A model generated the notes under the pieces. It was not told the origin of the DNA. It was given only the letters and a program-made list of their open reading frames with translations, and ran no database searches. The position numbers were made by a program, and so were the translations under genes. From JBNLBS01 sp050303415 (GTDB lineage: Bacteria; Pseudomonadota; Gammaproteobacteria; Methylococcales; Methylomonadaceae), in the NCBI GenBank assembly GCA_050303415.1, contig JBNLBS010000013.1, positions 40,472 through 104,471 on the forward strand: a stretch of DNA of 64,000 nt. Reading direction: 5' to 3'. Below, in pieces: positions 36,377-45,002 of the stretch (its first letter is position 1; each line of letters opens with the position of its first letter).

Positions 36377-37158
36377 GCGACAAGATCAATTATTGCTGGA
36401 GGCTGGTTGCTACCGGGTTCAGTTTTAGTGTGTTTGGCATCGGTGGTTTTTTGTTATGGGTAGTGATTTTCCCGTTACTGAACATTTTCCCGGGCAGTTC
36501 GGAGCAAAAACAACAACGCTCACAAAAGTGTGTTCATTACAGCTTCTATATTTTTATTGGTTTGATGCATCGTATAGGCATTATGACTTATGAAATTACC
36601 GGCTTGGAAAAGTTGAATAGGCCCGGACAATTAATCATAGCAAATCATCCAACTTTGATTGATATTGTTTTCTTAATCAGTAGAATTCCTACGGTCAGTT
36701 GCATTGTTAAGGAAACCTTGTGGCATAACCCCAGTATGAAGGGCTCCATCCTTAATGCCGGTTATATTCGCAACGGCGATCCGGAGAAATTGATTGCGGA
36801 TTGTGTAAGCTGTCTGAAAGGCGGCGGTAGAATGATTATTTTTCCGGAAGGAACCCGGACTGTTCCGGGAACGAGAAAATACAAATTCCAAAGAGGCGCG
36901 GCGGCCATTGCTCTACAAGCCAAAGCCGTTGTGACACCGGTTATTCTTACGTGTAACCCCAGCACCTTGACCAAAGCGGAAAAATGGTATCAGATACCGG
37001 CACGTCGATTCCATTTGGCAATGCATGTAGAGGATGATATGGTGCTGGACGAATTTATAGCGATCAAGTCAAGAACTATCGCTGTGCGACGGTTTAATCG
37101 ATTTTTAGAAGACTATTTTGGTCAAAAACGAGAGTATTATGAGCAGTTTGGAAGATGA
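36373..37158 (+). CDS. 1-acyl-glycerol-3-phosphate acyltransferase-like protein (ApeD-like)
   Basis: About 261 residues from the ATG at 36373. A membrane-associated PlsC-type acyltransferase: HX4D in LIIANHPTLIDIVFLIS, and the substrate-site FPEGTRTVPGTR. An N-terminal hydrophobic segment (about 10-35) anchors it. In aryl polyene loci such enzymes are thought to acylate the polyene onto lipid or glycerol. It overlaps the ACP gene by about 20 bases. Confidence 0.85.
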   Translation: MSDKINYCWRLVATGFSFSVFGIGGFLLWVVIFPLLNIFPGSSEQKQQRSQKCVHYSFYIFIGLMHRIGIMTYEITGLEKLNRPGQLIIANHPTLIDIVFLISRIPTVSCIVKETLWHNPSMKGSILNAGYIRNGDPEKLIADCVSCLKGGGRMIIFPEGTRTVPGTRKYKFQRGAAAIALQAKAVVTPVILTCNPSTLTKAEKWYQIPARRFHLAMHVEDDMVLDEFIAIKSRTIAVRRFNRFLEDYFGQKREYYEQFGR

Positions 37159-37405
37159 TTTGAAACATTTGATTATCGAATCTCTGGATTTGGAAGATAT
37201 GAGTATTGAAGAGATTGATAGTCAAGAGCCCTTGTTTAACGATGGTTTGGGGCTGGATTCAATCGACGCGTTGGAATTGGGATTGGCAATCAGAAAAAAA
37301 TATAATGTTCGGATTGATGCGGAAAATGACGATGTAGTCAAAATATTTGCTTCCGTAGCAGCATTGGCAGAGTTTATTCAATCCGAGCATGAGAGAACAC
37401 AATGA
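37139..37405 (+). CDS. Acyl carrier protein (first of two)
   Basis: An 88-residue ACP from the ATG at 37139. The phosphopantetheine Ser is residue 41 in GLDSIDALELGLAIRKKYN. Helix I starts LKHLIIESLDLED. It overlaps the end of the acyltransferase and the second ACP (ATGA). It probably corresponds to ApeE/ApeF of aryl polyene synthesis, carrying the aryl starter or the growing chain. The longer frame to 37118 is less likely. Confidence 0.9.
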   Translation: MSSLEDDLKHLIIESLDLEDMSIEEIDSQEPLFNDGLGLDSIDALELGLAIRKKYNVRIDAENDDVVKIFASVAALAEFIQSEHERTQ

Positions 37406-37650
37406 AAAATCGTGATGAAATTTTACAGTTCATCAGGCATATGATGCTGGAAATGTTTGAGATTGAGGAAGACTTGGTAACCTTGGATGCACGGTTGTAT
37501 GAGGATTTGGATTTCGACAGCATAGATGCGGTCGATATGATTGTAAAATTAAAGGAAAAGACCGGTAAAGTGGTTAAGCCCGATGATTTTAAAAATGCCC
37601 GTACAATCAATGATGTAGTGGAAGCGGTATATAAATTGATTAATGATTAA
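37402..37650 (+). CDS. Acyl carrier protein (second)
   Basis: An 82-residue ACP with the phosphopantetheine Ser at residue 40 in YEDLDFDSIDAVDMIVKL. Paired with the preceding ACP, as in aryl polyene loci. Overlaps the next membrane-protein gene by 8 bases. Confidence 0.92.
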   Translation: MKNRDEILQFIRHMMLEMFEIEEDLVTLDARLYEDLDFDSIDAVDMIVKLKEKTGKVVKPDDFKNARTINDVVEAVYKLIND

Positions 37651-38203
37651 TATGCGCACTCTGTTCAGTGGCGTTCTAGGTTTTTTGGTCTTGTTATATC
37701 CGCTGGCTGTTTATTTAGGTATTCAATATATGCAGCCTTGGACGATAGCGGCATTGTTAATGTTTTTAGTTCTACTTCGCCTGTTTATAACACCGGCTGA
37801 TAAAAGCCGGAATCAGCTATTATTTATCATCGGTATCGTTTATTGTGGCGTGGCTGTCTGGAATAATAACCTGATTACTTTACGTTTTTATCCGGTTGTG
37901 ATGAATTTTTCTTTATTGCTTGTTTTTGCCGGCAGTCTGTTTTTTCCGCCAACAATTATTGAGCGCTTTGCCCGATTACAGCATCCGGATTTACCCGAGC
38001 AAGGGGTTATCTATACGCGTAAAGTAACTCAGGTTTGGTGTGTTTTTTTTCTGCTTAACGGGCTTATTGCAACCTTGACAGCAGTTTGGAGCAGTTTTGC
38101 CTGGTGGAGCCTTTATAATGGAATAATAGCCTACGCGCTAATGGGGTTGTTAATGGCTATTGAGTATGGGGTCAGGATCAGGTCACAAGAGCATGTGCGT
38201 TAA
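37643..38203 (+). CDS. COG4648-type membrane protein (ApeG-like), copy 1
   Basis: A 186-residue membrane protein with about five or six helices. The core FARLQHPDLPEQGVIYTRKV and LYNGIIAYALMGLLMAIEYG are shared with a second gene in the same operon (46537). The family is a regular but uncharacterised part of aryl polyene loci. Its 3' end overlaps the AMP-ligase gene by about 11 bases if the ATG at 38193 is used. Confidence 0.8.
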   Translation: MINMRTLFSGVLGFLVLLYPLAVYLGIQYMQPWTIAALLMFLVLLRLFITPADKSRNQLLFIIGIVYCGVAVWNNNLITLRFYPVVMNFSLLLVFAGSLFFPPTIIERFARLQHPDLPEQGVIYTRKVTQVWCVFFLLNGLIATLTAVWSSFAWWSLYNGIIAYALMGLLMAIEYGVRIRSQEHVR

Positions 38204-39881
38204 ATTGACTCCACTTTCCCATTGCGCTTTGGATAAAAAGCATCGAGCAATTGCGGTTCATCAGAATAAAATTCTTGAGCAAGAGCGTTTTAATTCCGAT
38301 GTAAAGCGTTATGCGGCAGTATTTTCTCCACTAAAGCAAAATCAGTTTGCTTTATATATAGAGCAGGGTTATACCTTTTGTGTCTACCTGTATGCATTGT
38401 TACACAGTAACAAGACGGTGTGGCTTGCAGGCAATAACACTAAGTTTACGGCTGAAACATTAATTTCCCGTGGCTGTCAATTATTGGGCGATTGGCACGG
38501 ACAGGAACTTACAATCAAGCCCGGAGCTAATGCACAGATCGAGCTAAAGCCGTTGGATTTGACTCGGTCGGAGTTAGTGATTTTTACTTCCGGCTCTACG
38601 GGTGAGCCAAAAGCAATAATCAAAAGCTTGAGGCAATTACAAACTGAAATTGAAACCTTAGAGCAACTCTGGGGAGGACTCATCAGGCAGTCCCAGGTAT
38701 TGGCAACAGTCAGTCATCAGCATATCTACGGTTTGTTGTTCAGGTTGTTGTGGCCATTGGCGGCCGGTCGATGTTTTCATAGTCAGATGTATTTAACGCC
38801 AGAGTCATTATTAAACGCCAGGAAAAATAATTACGCTTATTGGGTGGCCAGTCCGGCTCAGTTAAAAAGGCTGGATGAATTAAGCCCGTGGTCGGAGCTT
38901 GCAGAATTAACGGCTATATTTAGTTCCGGCGGGGCGTTAGATACTAAGATTGCTGCACAAATCGACAAAAAATGCGGACAAAAAGTGATCGAGGTTTACG
39001 GCAGTTCAGAAACAGGAGGGATTGGCTGGCGGCAAAGTGTTGACAATACTAACTGGCAGCTGTTTGATGGGGTTAAGCTGACTCCGGATGATAATGGCAG
39101 CTGTCAACTGCGCTCACCTTATTTGGCTGAACCGGATAAGGTAGTTTTGGATGATAAAATAGAGTTTGCCCGGGATGGGCGTTTTAAATTATTAGGCCGA
39201 ACCGATAGAATTGTAAAAGTTGAGGAGAAGAGGATTTCTCTGGATCAGCTGGAACAGACATTGAACGAGTTGCGATGGGTTAGTCAATCTTATGCCTTAT
39301 TGTTGACCAATAAACGTGACATTATCGCTGCAGTGTTAATTTTATCGGACGCCGGCAGAGATTTTTTGGCCAAACAAGGACGAACAGAATTGATCAAACT
39401 GCTGCGCAAACAGCTGATGTCGGTTTTTGAAGCGGTTGCCATTCCTCGTAAGTGGTTATTTATGTCATCGTTGCCGTTAACGGTACAAGGAAAAATAGAG
39501 CGAGATCTATTAAGTTGGATGTTAACCCTGCAAAATGATCGTTTCCCCCAAATTCATAATTGTAATCTGTTTAATAACCGCGTCGAGTTGACTTTTAAGG
39601 TGCATTCCGGGTTGGCGTATTTTAACGGACATTTTCCCGGTTTGCCTATATTGCCGGGCGTTGCACAGTTAGCCTGGGCGGAACGATACGGTAAAAAGTT
39701 CTTTATCATTGAACAGCCTTTTTTACGTCTGGAGGTAATCAAATTTAAAAAGGTGATTCGTCCGAATCAGCTGATTACCATGCAAATAAACTGGAAACAG
39801 GACACCGGCAAACTGTATTTTGATTTAACCGCAGAAGGTGTTTCATACAGCTCCGGGCGCATGGTTTATGGGGCACCATAA
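38193..39881 (+). CDS. AMP ligase fused to an ApeI-like dehydratase
   Basis: About 562 residues from the ATG at 38193; an upstream Met at 38160 is less likely. The N-terminal part (about 1-440) is an acyl/aryl-AMP ligase with VIFTSGSTGEPKAIIKS, EVYGSSETGGIGWRQS and a C-terminal LLGRTDRIVKVEEKR loop and GKIERD. The C-terminal part (about 450-560) is a hot-dog dehydratase with YFNGHFPGLPILPGVAQLAW. Together these would load an aryl starter on ACP and dehydrate 3-hydroxyacyl-ACP. ApeH and ApeI are separate in E. coli; here they are one protein. Confidence 0.85.
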   Translation: MCVKLTPLSHCALDKKHRAIAVHQNKILEQERFNSDVKRYAAVFSPLKQNQFALYIEQGYTFCVYLYALLHSNKTVWLAGNNTKFTAETLISRGCQLLGDWHGQELTIKPGANAQIELKPLDLTRSELVIFTSGSTGEPKAIIKSLRQLQTEIETLEQLWGGLIRQSQVLATVSHQHIYGLLFRLLWPLAAGRCFHSQMYLTPESLLNARKNNYAYWVASPAQLKRLDELSPWSELAELTAIFSSGGALDTKIAAQIDKKCGQKVIEVYGSSETGGIGWRQSVDNTNWQLFDGVKLTPDDNGSCQLRSPYLAEPDKVVLDDKIEFARDGRFKLLGRTDRIVKVEEKRISLDQLEQTLNELRWVSQSYALLLTNKRDIIAAVLILSDAGRDFLAKQGRTELIKLLRKQLMSVFEAVAIPRKWLFMSSLPLTVQGKIERDLLSWMLTLQNDRFPQIHNCNLFNNRVELTFKVHSGLAYFNGHFPGLPILPGVAQLAWAERYGKKFFIIEQPFLRLEVIKFKKVIRPNQLITMQINWKQDTGKLYFDLTAEGVSYSSGRMVYGAP

Positions 39882-40615
39882 TGACAAGTTGTGTGATTAT
39901 TCCGGTCTATGAGCATGAGAACGCTATCGGTTTGGTGATTGAGCAGCTTAAACCCTATGTTTTACCATGCATTTTGGTTAATGACGGCAGTTCAGAGCAC
40001 TGCTCCCGGATATTACAGCAGCATGCAAAAATACATAGTAGCTGGTTGACCTTGTACGAAAGGCAGGTAAATGGCGGTAAAGGGGCTGCGGTTATGGATG
40101 GTTTATTGTTAGCTATTGAGAGGGGCTTCAGTCATGCCATTCAGATAGATGCGGACGGCCAGCATCAATTGTCAGATATCAATAAATTTCTTTCTGCAAG
40201 TGAACAATATCCACAACATTTGATTTTAGGGCAACCTTGTTTTGATGAAACGGTGCCTAAACAGCGATTATACGGGCGCAGGTTTACCAATTTATGGATA
40301 CATATTAATACCTTGTCCAATGCCATAGCCGATGGTATGTGTGGCTTCAGATGTTATCCTTTAGAGGCTGTGGAAACACTGTTACAGACAACTAAAATGT
40401 CTCAGCGTATGGATTTTGATATAGACATTGCCGTACGTTTGTATTGGCAGGGACTCGATATTATCAATATTCCGACGAAGGTTCAGTATCCGTTGGATGG
40501 CGTTTCCCATTTTAAAATGCTGCTGGATAATTATCTGATTTCCAAAAAACACGCCCAACTTTTTTTGGGCATGTTATGGCGTTTGCCCAAATTAATTTTA
40601 AGGATTCAGTCGTGA
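39881..40615 (+). CDS. Family 2 glycosyltransferase (first half of an ApeJ-like pair)
   Basis: A 244-residue GT-A glycosyltransferase. It has LVNDGSSEHCSRIL, a DXD-like IQIDADGQHQLSDI, and a conserved MDFDIDIAVRLYWQGLDI. Start and previous stop share a base (TAATG). In E. coli the glycosyltransferase and an LpxL-type acyltransferase are fused in ApeJ; here they are adjacent genes with a GTGA overlap. The sugar and acceptor are unknown. Confidence 0.87.
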   Translation: MTSCVIIPVYEHENAIGLVIEQLKPYVLPCILVNDGSSEHCSRILQQHAKIHSSWLTLYERQVNGGKGAAVMDGLLLAIERGFSHAIQIDADGQHQLSDINKFLSASEQYPQHLILGQPCFDETVPKQRLYGRRFTNLWIHINTLSNAIADGMCGFRCYPLEAVETLLQTTKMSQRMDFDIDIAVRLYWQGLDIINIPTKVQYPLDGVSHFKMLLDNYLISKKHAQLFLGMLWRLPKLILRIQS

Positions 40616-41532
40616 GTCATTGGGCAAAAATGGAGGAGCGTGGAATTGTATGGGGTATGCAGGCGCTGCTGAGAATTTATTTAGTGTTTGGCCGCCGGGT
40701 CCTGCAGATTTTTTTGTATCCCGTCGTTATCTATTATTGGCTAAGAAATACCCCGGCCAGAAATGCCAGTCGCCGGTTTTTACGCACGGTTTCAGACTAT
40801 CATCCCATGCCATTTATCAATGACGGTTTGTATTGCAGTTACCGGCATTTTATCAGCTTTGCCAATGCCATCATTGATAAGCTGGCTTCGTGGAGTGGTA
40901 CATTAACGCTGAACGATGTTGAATATTTTGGCAGAGAGGCGGTGATTGAACATATCGATAATGGCCAAGGCGTGCTGTTATTGGGCTCACATCTGGGTAA
41001 CCTGGAAGTCTGCCGGGTGATTGGTTATTTAAGAAATAAAGTTACCATTAATGTCCTGGTTCATACCAAGCATGCAGAAAAATTTAATTCTCTGCTGAAT
41101 CGATATGCGGATACAGGAAAGGTTAAACTGATTCAAGTGACAGAGCTGAATGCGGCGACGGCGATGATGCTGCAGGATAAAATTGAGGCGGGTGAGTTGG
41201 TTGTTATTGCAGCCGATAGAGTGCCGGTTAAAGGTCAGGGTCGGGTTGTCGAAGCCGATTTTTTAGGCCGTTCTGCCTGTTTTCCCCAAGGGCCGATGAT
41301 TTTGGCTTCATTATTGAAGTGCCCGGTATTTACCCTGTTTTGTCTAAAAGAAAAGGAAAAACATATTATTTACTTCGATCAATTTAGCGATAGGATAACG
41401 CTGTCACGTAAACAGCGTGATGTAGAAATACAGCAATATGTGCAGGAATATGCCAACAGGCTGGAGCACTATTGTTTGAAGGCGCCTCTGCAATGGTTTA
41501 ATTTTTACGATTTTTGGCTGGCAGGACAATGA
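40612..41532 (+). CDS. LpxL/HtrB-like acyltransferase (second half of an ApeJ-like pair)
   Basis: About 306 residues starting at the GTG at 40612, which overlaps the glycosyltransferase stop (GTGA) and has AAGGA upstream. It belongs to the lysophospholipid acyltransferase family: HX4E in LLGSHLGNLEVCRVIG and IAADRVPVKGQGRVVEADFL. It begins SHWAKMEERGIVWGMQALL, the usual start of the acyltransferase part of ApeJ. The acceptor is likely the glycosylated polyene-lipid. Confidence 0.85.
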   Translation: MSHWAKMEERGIVWGMQALLRIYLVFGRRVLQIFLYPVVIYYWLRNTPARNASRRFLRTVSDYHPMPFINDGLYCSYRHFISFANAIIDKLASWSGTLTLNDVEYFGREAVIEHIDNGQGVLLLGSHLGNLEVCRVIGYLRNKVTINVLVHTKHAEKFNSLLNRYADTGKVKLIQVTELNAATAMMLQDKIEAGELVVIAADRVPVKGQGRVVEADFLGRSACFPQGPMILASLLKCPVFTLFCLKEKEKHIIYFDQFSDRITLSRKQRDVEIQQYVQEYANRLEHYCLKAPLQWFNFYDFWLAGQ

Positions 41533-43058
41533 ACAAAGCAAGCGTGATGATCGATGGAAAGAGTTTAACGATTGAAGCAATATGTGCCGTTGCCGGACAA
41601 TGCTGTGAGTTACAGTTAAGTGATGAACAAAGTTTTGTTGAGCGAATAAACAAGGGCGCTGAATTTATTGAAACTTTATTGCAGGAAGAAGGTTTTGTCT
41701 ATGGCGTGACTACCGGTTATGGTGACTCCTGTAATGTATCCATTCCACTGGAAAATGTGGAAGAATTGCCCAGACATCTGTATACCTTTCATGGCTGCGG
41801 TATGGGGGAATATTTTGATCCGGAGCAGACACGAGCCATATTAGCCGTGCGTTTGAACAGCCTGGCCCAGGGCTTTTCCGGGGTGCGTTACCAGTTATTA
41901 CAGCAAATTAAGACCTTATTGGATCACGATATTAAACCGTTGATTCCGCAAGAGGGATCGGTGGGTGCCAGCGGCGATTTAACGCCATTATCCTATCTGG
42001 CAGCGGTATTGGCCGGTGAACGTGAGGTGCTTTATCAGGAAAAAATTCAAGCGACCGAAGTGGTTTTTAACCGTCTTGAAATACCTCCTTTGGTGTTAAA
42101 ACCCAAGGAGGGGCTGGCGATTATGAACGGCACTGCGGTAATGACTGCGGTTGCTTGCCTGGCATATCAACGGGCGGCATATTTATCACAACTTTGCACC
42201 CGTATCACCAGTATGGCATCGATCGCATTACGCGGAAACGCCTACCATTTTGATGAGAAGCTGTTTTCTGTTAAACCTCATCAAGGGCAAATAAAAGTCG
42301 CCCGGCGTATACGCAGCGACTTGCAGGTGTCCGCACATGCTCCACGTAACGATGTTCGTTTGCAGGATCGTTATTCCTTACGTTGCGCGCCTCATATTAT
42401 TGGTGTTACTGAAGATGTATTACCATGGTGCCGGCAATTTATTGAAAATGAATTAAACAGTGCAAATGATAATCCGATTATTGATGCCGAAGGCGAGCAT
42501 GTTTTGCACGGTGGGCATTTTTACGGCGGGCATATTGCATTTGCCATGGATGGTTTGAAAACCGCGATAGCTAATTTGGCCGATTTAATGGACCGACAAA
42601 TGGCACAGTTGATGGATACCAAATTCAATCATGGTTTACCGGCTAACCTATCCGCTGCGCCAGCCGAACAGGCAGTGTTAAATCATGGCTTTAAAGCAGT
42701 ACAAATAGCGGTCTCAGCCTGGACCGCAGAAGCATTAAAATTAACGATGCCGGCCAGTGTGTTTTCTCGCTCAACAGAGTGCCACAATCAGGATAAAGTC
42801 AGTATGGGAACCATTGCCGCCAGAGACTGTATTCGGGTTCTGGAGTTAACCGAACAGGTAGCGGCAGCGAGCTTGATAGCAGTTACTCAGGGCGTTGAAC
42901 TTCGTGGAAACCTGAAGGCTTTAAGTCCTTCGATCAGGGACACAATATCCCAGGTAAGAGAGCAGGTCAGTTTGTTAGAGACCGACAGGGCCCTGGAAAA
43001 GGAATTACGTTTATGTCTCCAATTAATCAAGGATCAGCACTGGAGACTGTATGAGTAG
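41529..43058 (+). CDS. Aromatic amino acid ammonia-lyase (HAL/PAL/TAL family)
   Basis: A 509-residue MIO-dependent lyase from the ATG at 41529 (ATGA overlap with the previous stop). The MIO tripeptide is Ala147-Ser148-Gly149 in GSVGASGDLTPLSYLA. VTTGYGDSCN and the QDRYSLRCAPHI segment are typical. The substrate-selectivity pair is Phe87-His88 (YTFHGCGMG) rather than Ser-His as in histidine lyases or His-Leu as in Rhodobacter-type tyrosine lyase. It may give cinnamate or coumarate as starter for the aryl polyene, as proposed for flexirubin. The exact substrate is not settled. Confidence 0.9.
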   Translation: MNKASVMIDGKSLTIEAICAVAGQCCELQLSDEQSFVERINKGAEFIETLLQEEGFVYGVTTGYGDSCNVSIPLENVEELPRHLYTFHGCGMGEYFDPEQTRAILAVRLNSLAQGFSGVRYQLLQQIKTLLDHDIKPLIPQEGSVGASGDLTPLSYLAAVLAGEREVLYQEKIQATEVVFNRLEIPPLVLKPKEGLAIMNGTAVMTAVACLAYQRAAYLSQLCTRITSMASIALRGNAYHFDEKLFSVKPHQGQIKVARRIRSDLQVSAHAPRNDVRLQDRYSLRCAPHIIGVTEDVLPWCRQFIENELNSANDNPIIDAEGEHVLHGGHFYGGHIAFAMDGLKTAIANLADLMDRQMAQLMDTKFNHGLPANLSAAPAEQAVLNHGFKAVQIAVSAWTAEALKLTMPASVFSRSTECHNQDKVSMGTIAARDCIRVLELTEQVAAASLIAVTQGVELRGNLKALSPSIRDTISQVREQVSLLETDRALEKELRLCLQLIKDQHWRLYE

Positions 43059-43473
43059 GGCTGTAGTCGAATGTGAGGTCGAGATTGAGGTGCCTTTTTT
43101 TGATATTGACCTGATGGAGATTGTCTGGCACGGGCACTATGTAAAATACTTTGAATTGGCACGTTGCGCATTACTGGATAAGATTGACTACAACTATATG
43201 CAAATGCGGGCTTCCGGTTTTGCCTGGCCAGTGATTGATTTACGTATACGTTATGCCAAACCGGCCAGGTTCGGCCAGCTCATTACGGTTAAGGCCGGTC
43301 TTGTCGAATGGGAAAACCGGTTAAGGATTAACTATCACGTGGTTGATAAACAATCCGGGATGCGGCTTACCCGGGGGCATAGTTGTCAGGTCGCGGTTAA
43401 CATAGCAACCGGTGAAATGTGTTATGAGTCGCCCGGCATAATCTGGCAAAAACTGGGTTTAGACAAAACGTGA
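43051..43473 (+). CDS. 4-hydroxybenzoyl-CoA-type thioesterase
   Basis: A 140-residue hot-dog thioesterase. The active-site region is FFDIDLMEIVWHGHYVKYFE, with RYAKPARFGQLITVKAGL. It overlaps the lyase gene and the FAD-protein gene. Expected to hydrolyse or transfer an acyl-ACP (ApeK-like). Confidence 0.88.
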   Translation: MSRAVVECEVEIEVPFFDIDLMEIVWHGHYVKYFELARCALLDKIDYNYMQMRASGFAWPVIDLRIRYAKPARFGQLITVKAGLVEWENRLRINYHVVDKQSGMRLTRGHSCQVAVNIATGEMCYESPGIIWQKLGLDKT

Positions 43474-45002
43474 AGGATTACGACGTTATTGTTATCGGCA
43501 GTGGTATAGGTGGTTTAACCGCTGCCGCCGCCTTATCAAAAGCAGGGAAATCGGTTCTGCTTTTGGAAGCCCATGATCGTCCCGGTGGTTATGCACACGG
43601 TTTTAACCGTAAAAAATATCATTTTGATTCCGGCGTACATTTAATCAGTGGCTGCGGACCTCGGGGTTATAGCGGCGGACAGGTTATTTTTAAAATGATT
43701 CATGCGCTGGAACTGGAACACGAAATTGAATTTATTAAAATCAATCCTTTCAGTCATGTCTATTATCCCGAACTCAATACCCCTTTGCCGCAAACGATAG
43801 AAGACTTTGTCTCGACAATCAGTCAACTTTTCCCCGGCGAAAAAGAGGGCTTGCTTAGGCTGACCCGACTATGCAAAAAAATTGCGGAAGAGATCAGCAT
43901 TGCCGATGAAATCATGGATGAAGTCGGTTATAAGCAAGCTCAACAACTGATGCCGGGCTTATTTAAATACCGTAAATTAACCTTGGCGGAGGTTGCCGGA
44001 CAATTTATTCACAATGAGGCCTTATTGGCTGTTTTTTCCACCAACTGGCCTTATCTGGGCTTGCCCCCATCAAAAGTGTCGTTTGTCTATTGGTCCAGCA
44101 TGTTAATCGGTTATATGGAGGATGGTGCTTATTATTGCAAGGGGGGATTCCAACAGTTTGCGAATACATTGGTCAGAGGGATAAAAAAATATGGAGGGGA
44201 TGTTCGATATAAATCTCCCGTTGACCGAATCATAGTGACAAAAAACAAAATTAACGGAGTGATAGTCAATGGTCAGTCAATTAAAGCAGATATTGTAATT
44301 TCCAATGCCGATATTAAGCAGACGATAAACAATATGGTGGGAGAGCAGTACTTTCCTCAAAACTATGTTAAAAGACTGAATAAAATGCAGCAGTCATTAT
44401 CTATTTTTGTGGTTTATATAGCGACGGATCTGGACTTGGAAGACTTAAAGATAGCTCATGAGTCTTTTTGTTATGCCGATATCAACCATGACAATAATTT
44501 TAACCGAACCCGGCAGGGCGATATTTCCTGGATTAGCATTACCGCACCAACCCTGGTCGATCCCAGTCTGGCGCCAGCCGGCGAACATTTGTTGATGTTA
44601 ACGACGCTGTTACCTTATCAGACGGTAGCATCGTGGCAGCAAGCTAAAGCAGGATATATGACAACCATGGTCAATATTGCCAAACAATATATTCCCGGCT
44701 TGACCGATCATATTAAGTACATTGAAGGTGGTTCACCGGCAACTATGCAGCGATATACCCATAACTACCAAGGCGCAGCCTACGGTTGGGATGTAAGTCC
44801 GGATCAGGTCGGGCCGGCACGCATGCAGAATCAGTCGCCTATAAATGGGTTATTTTTTGCCGGACATTGGACCACGCCCGGTGGCGGCATCTATGGCGTC
44901 AGTGTGTCCGGTGTTCAAGCCGCACAGAAAGTGCTGGGTATTAAAAAGCAAAAAGATTTTTGGCAGGCAATTTCGAGCAATAATGTCAGATATGATAACT
45001 AG
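43470..45002 (+). CDS. CrtI/carotene-isomerase-like FAD oxidoreductase
   Basis: A 510-residue flavoprotein starting at GTG (overlap GTGA). It has the FAD motif VIVIGSGIGGLTAAAALSKA, EAHDRPGGYAHGFNR, and a C-terminal WTTPGGGIYGVSVSGVQAA. The fold is that of phytoene desaturases and carotenoid isomerases. In this operon a polyene desaturation or cis/trans isomerisation step is likely. CrtI-like proteins are not part of the minimal aryl polyene set. Confidence 0.85.
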   Translation: MKDYDVIVIGSGIGGLTAAAALSKAGKSVLLLEAHDRPGGYAHGFNRKKYHFDSGVHLISGCGPRGYSGGQVIFKMIHALELEHEIEFIKINPFSHVYYPELNTPLPQTIEDFVSTISQLFPGEKEGLLRLTRLCKKIAEEISIADEIMDEVGYKQAQQLMPGLFKYRKLTLAEVAGQFIHNEALLAVFSTNWPYLGLPPSKVSFVYWSSMLIGYMEDGAYYCKGGFQQFANTLVRGIKKYGGDVRYKSPVDRIIVTKNKINGVIVNGQSIKADIVISNADIKQTINNMVGEQYFPQNYVKRLNKMQQSLSIFVVYIATDLDLEDLKIAHESFCYADINHDNNFNRTRQGDISWISITAPTLVDPSLAPAGEHLLMLTTLLPYQTVASWQQAKAGYMTTMVNIAKQYIPGLTDHIKYIEGGSPATMQRYTHNYQGAAYGWDVSPDQVGPARMQNQSPINGLFFAGHWTTPGGGIYGVSVSGVQAAQKVLGIKKQKDFWQAISSNNVRYDN

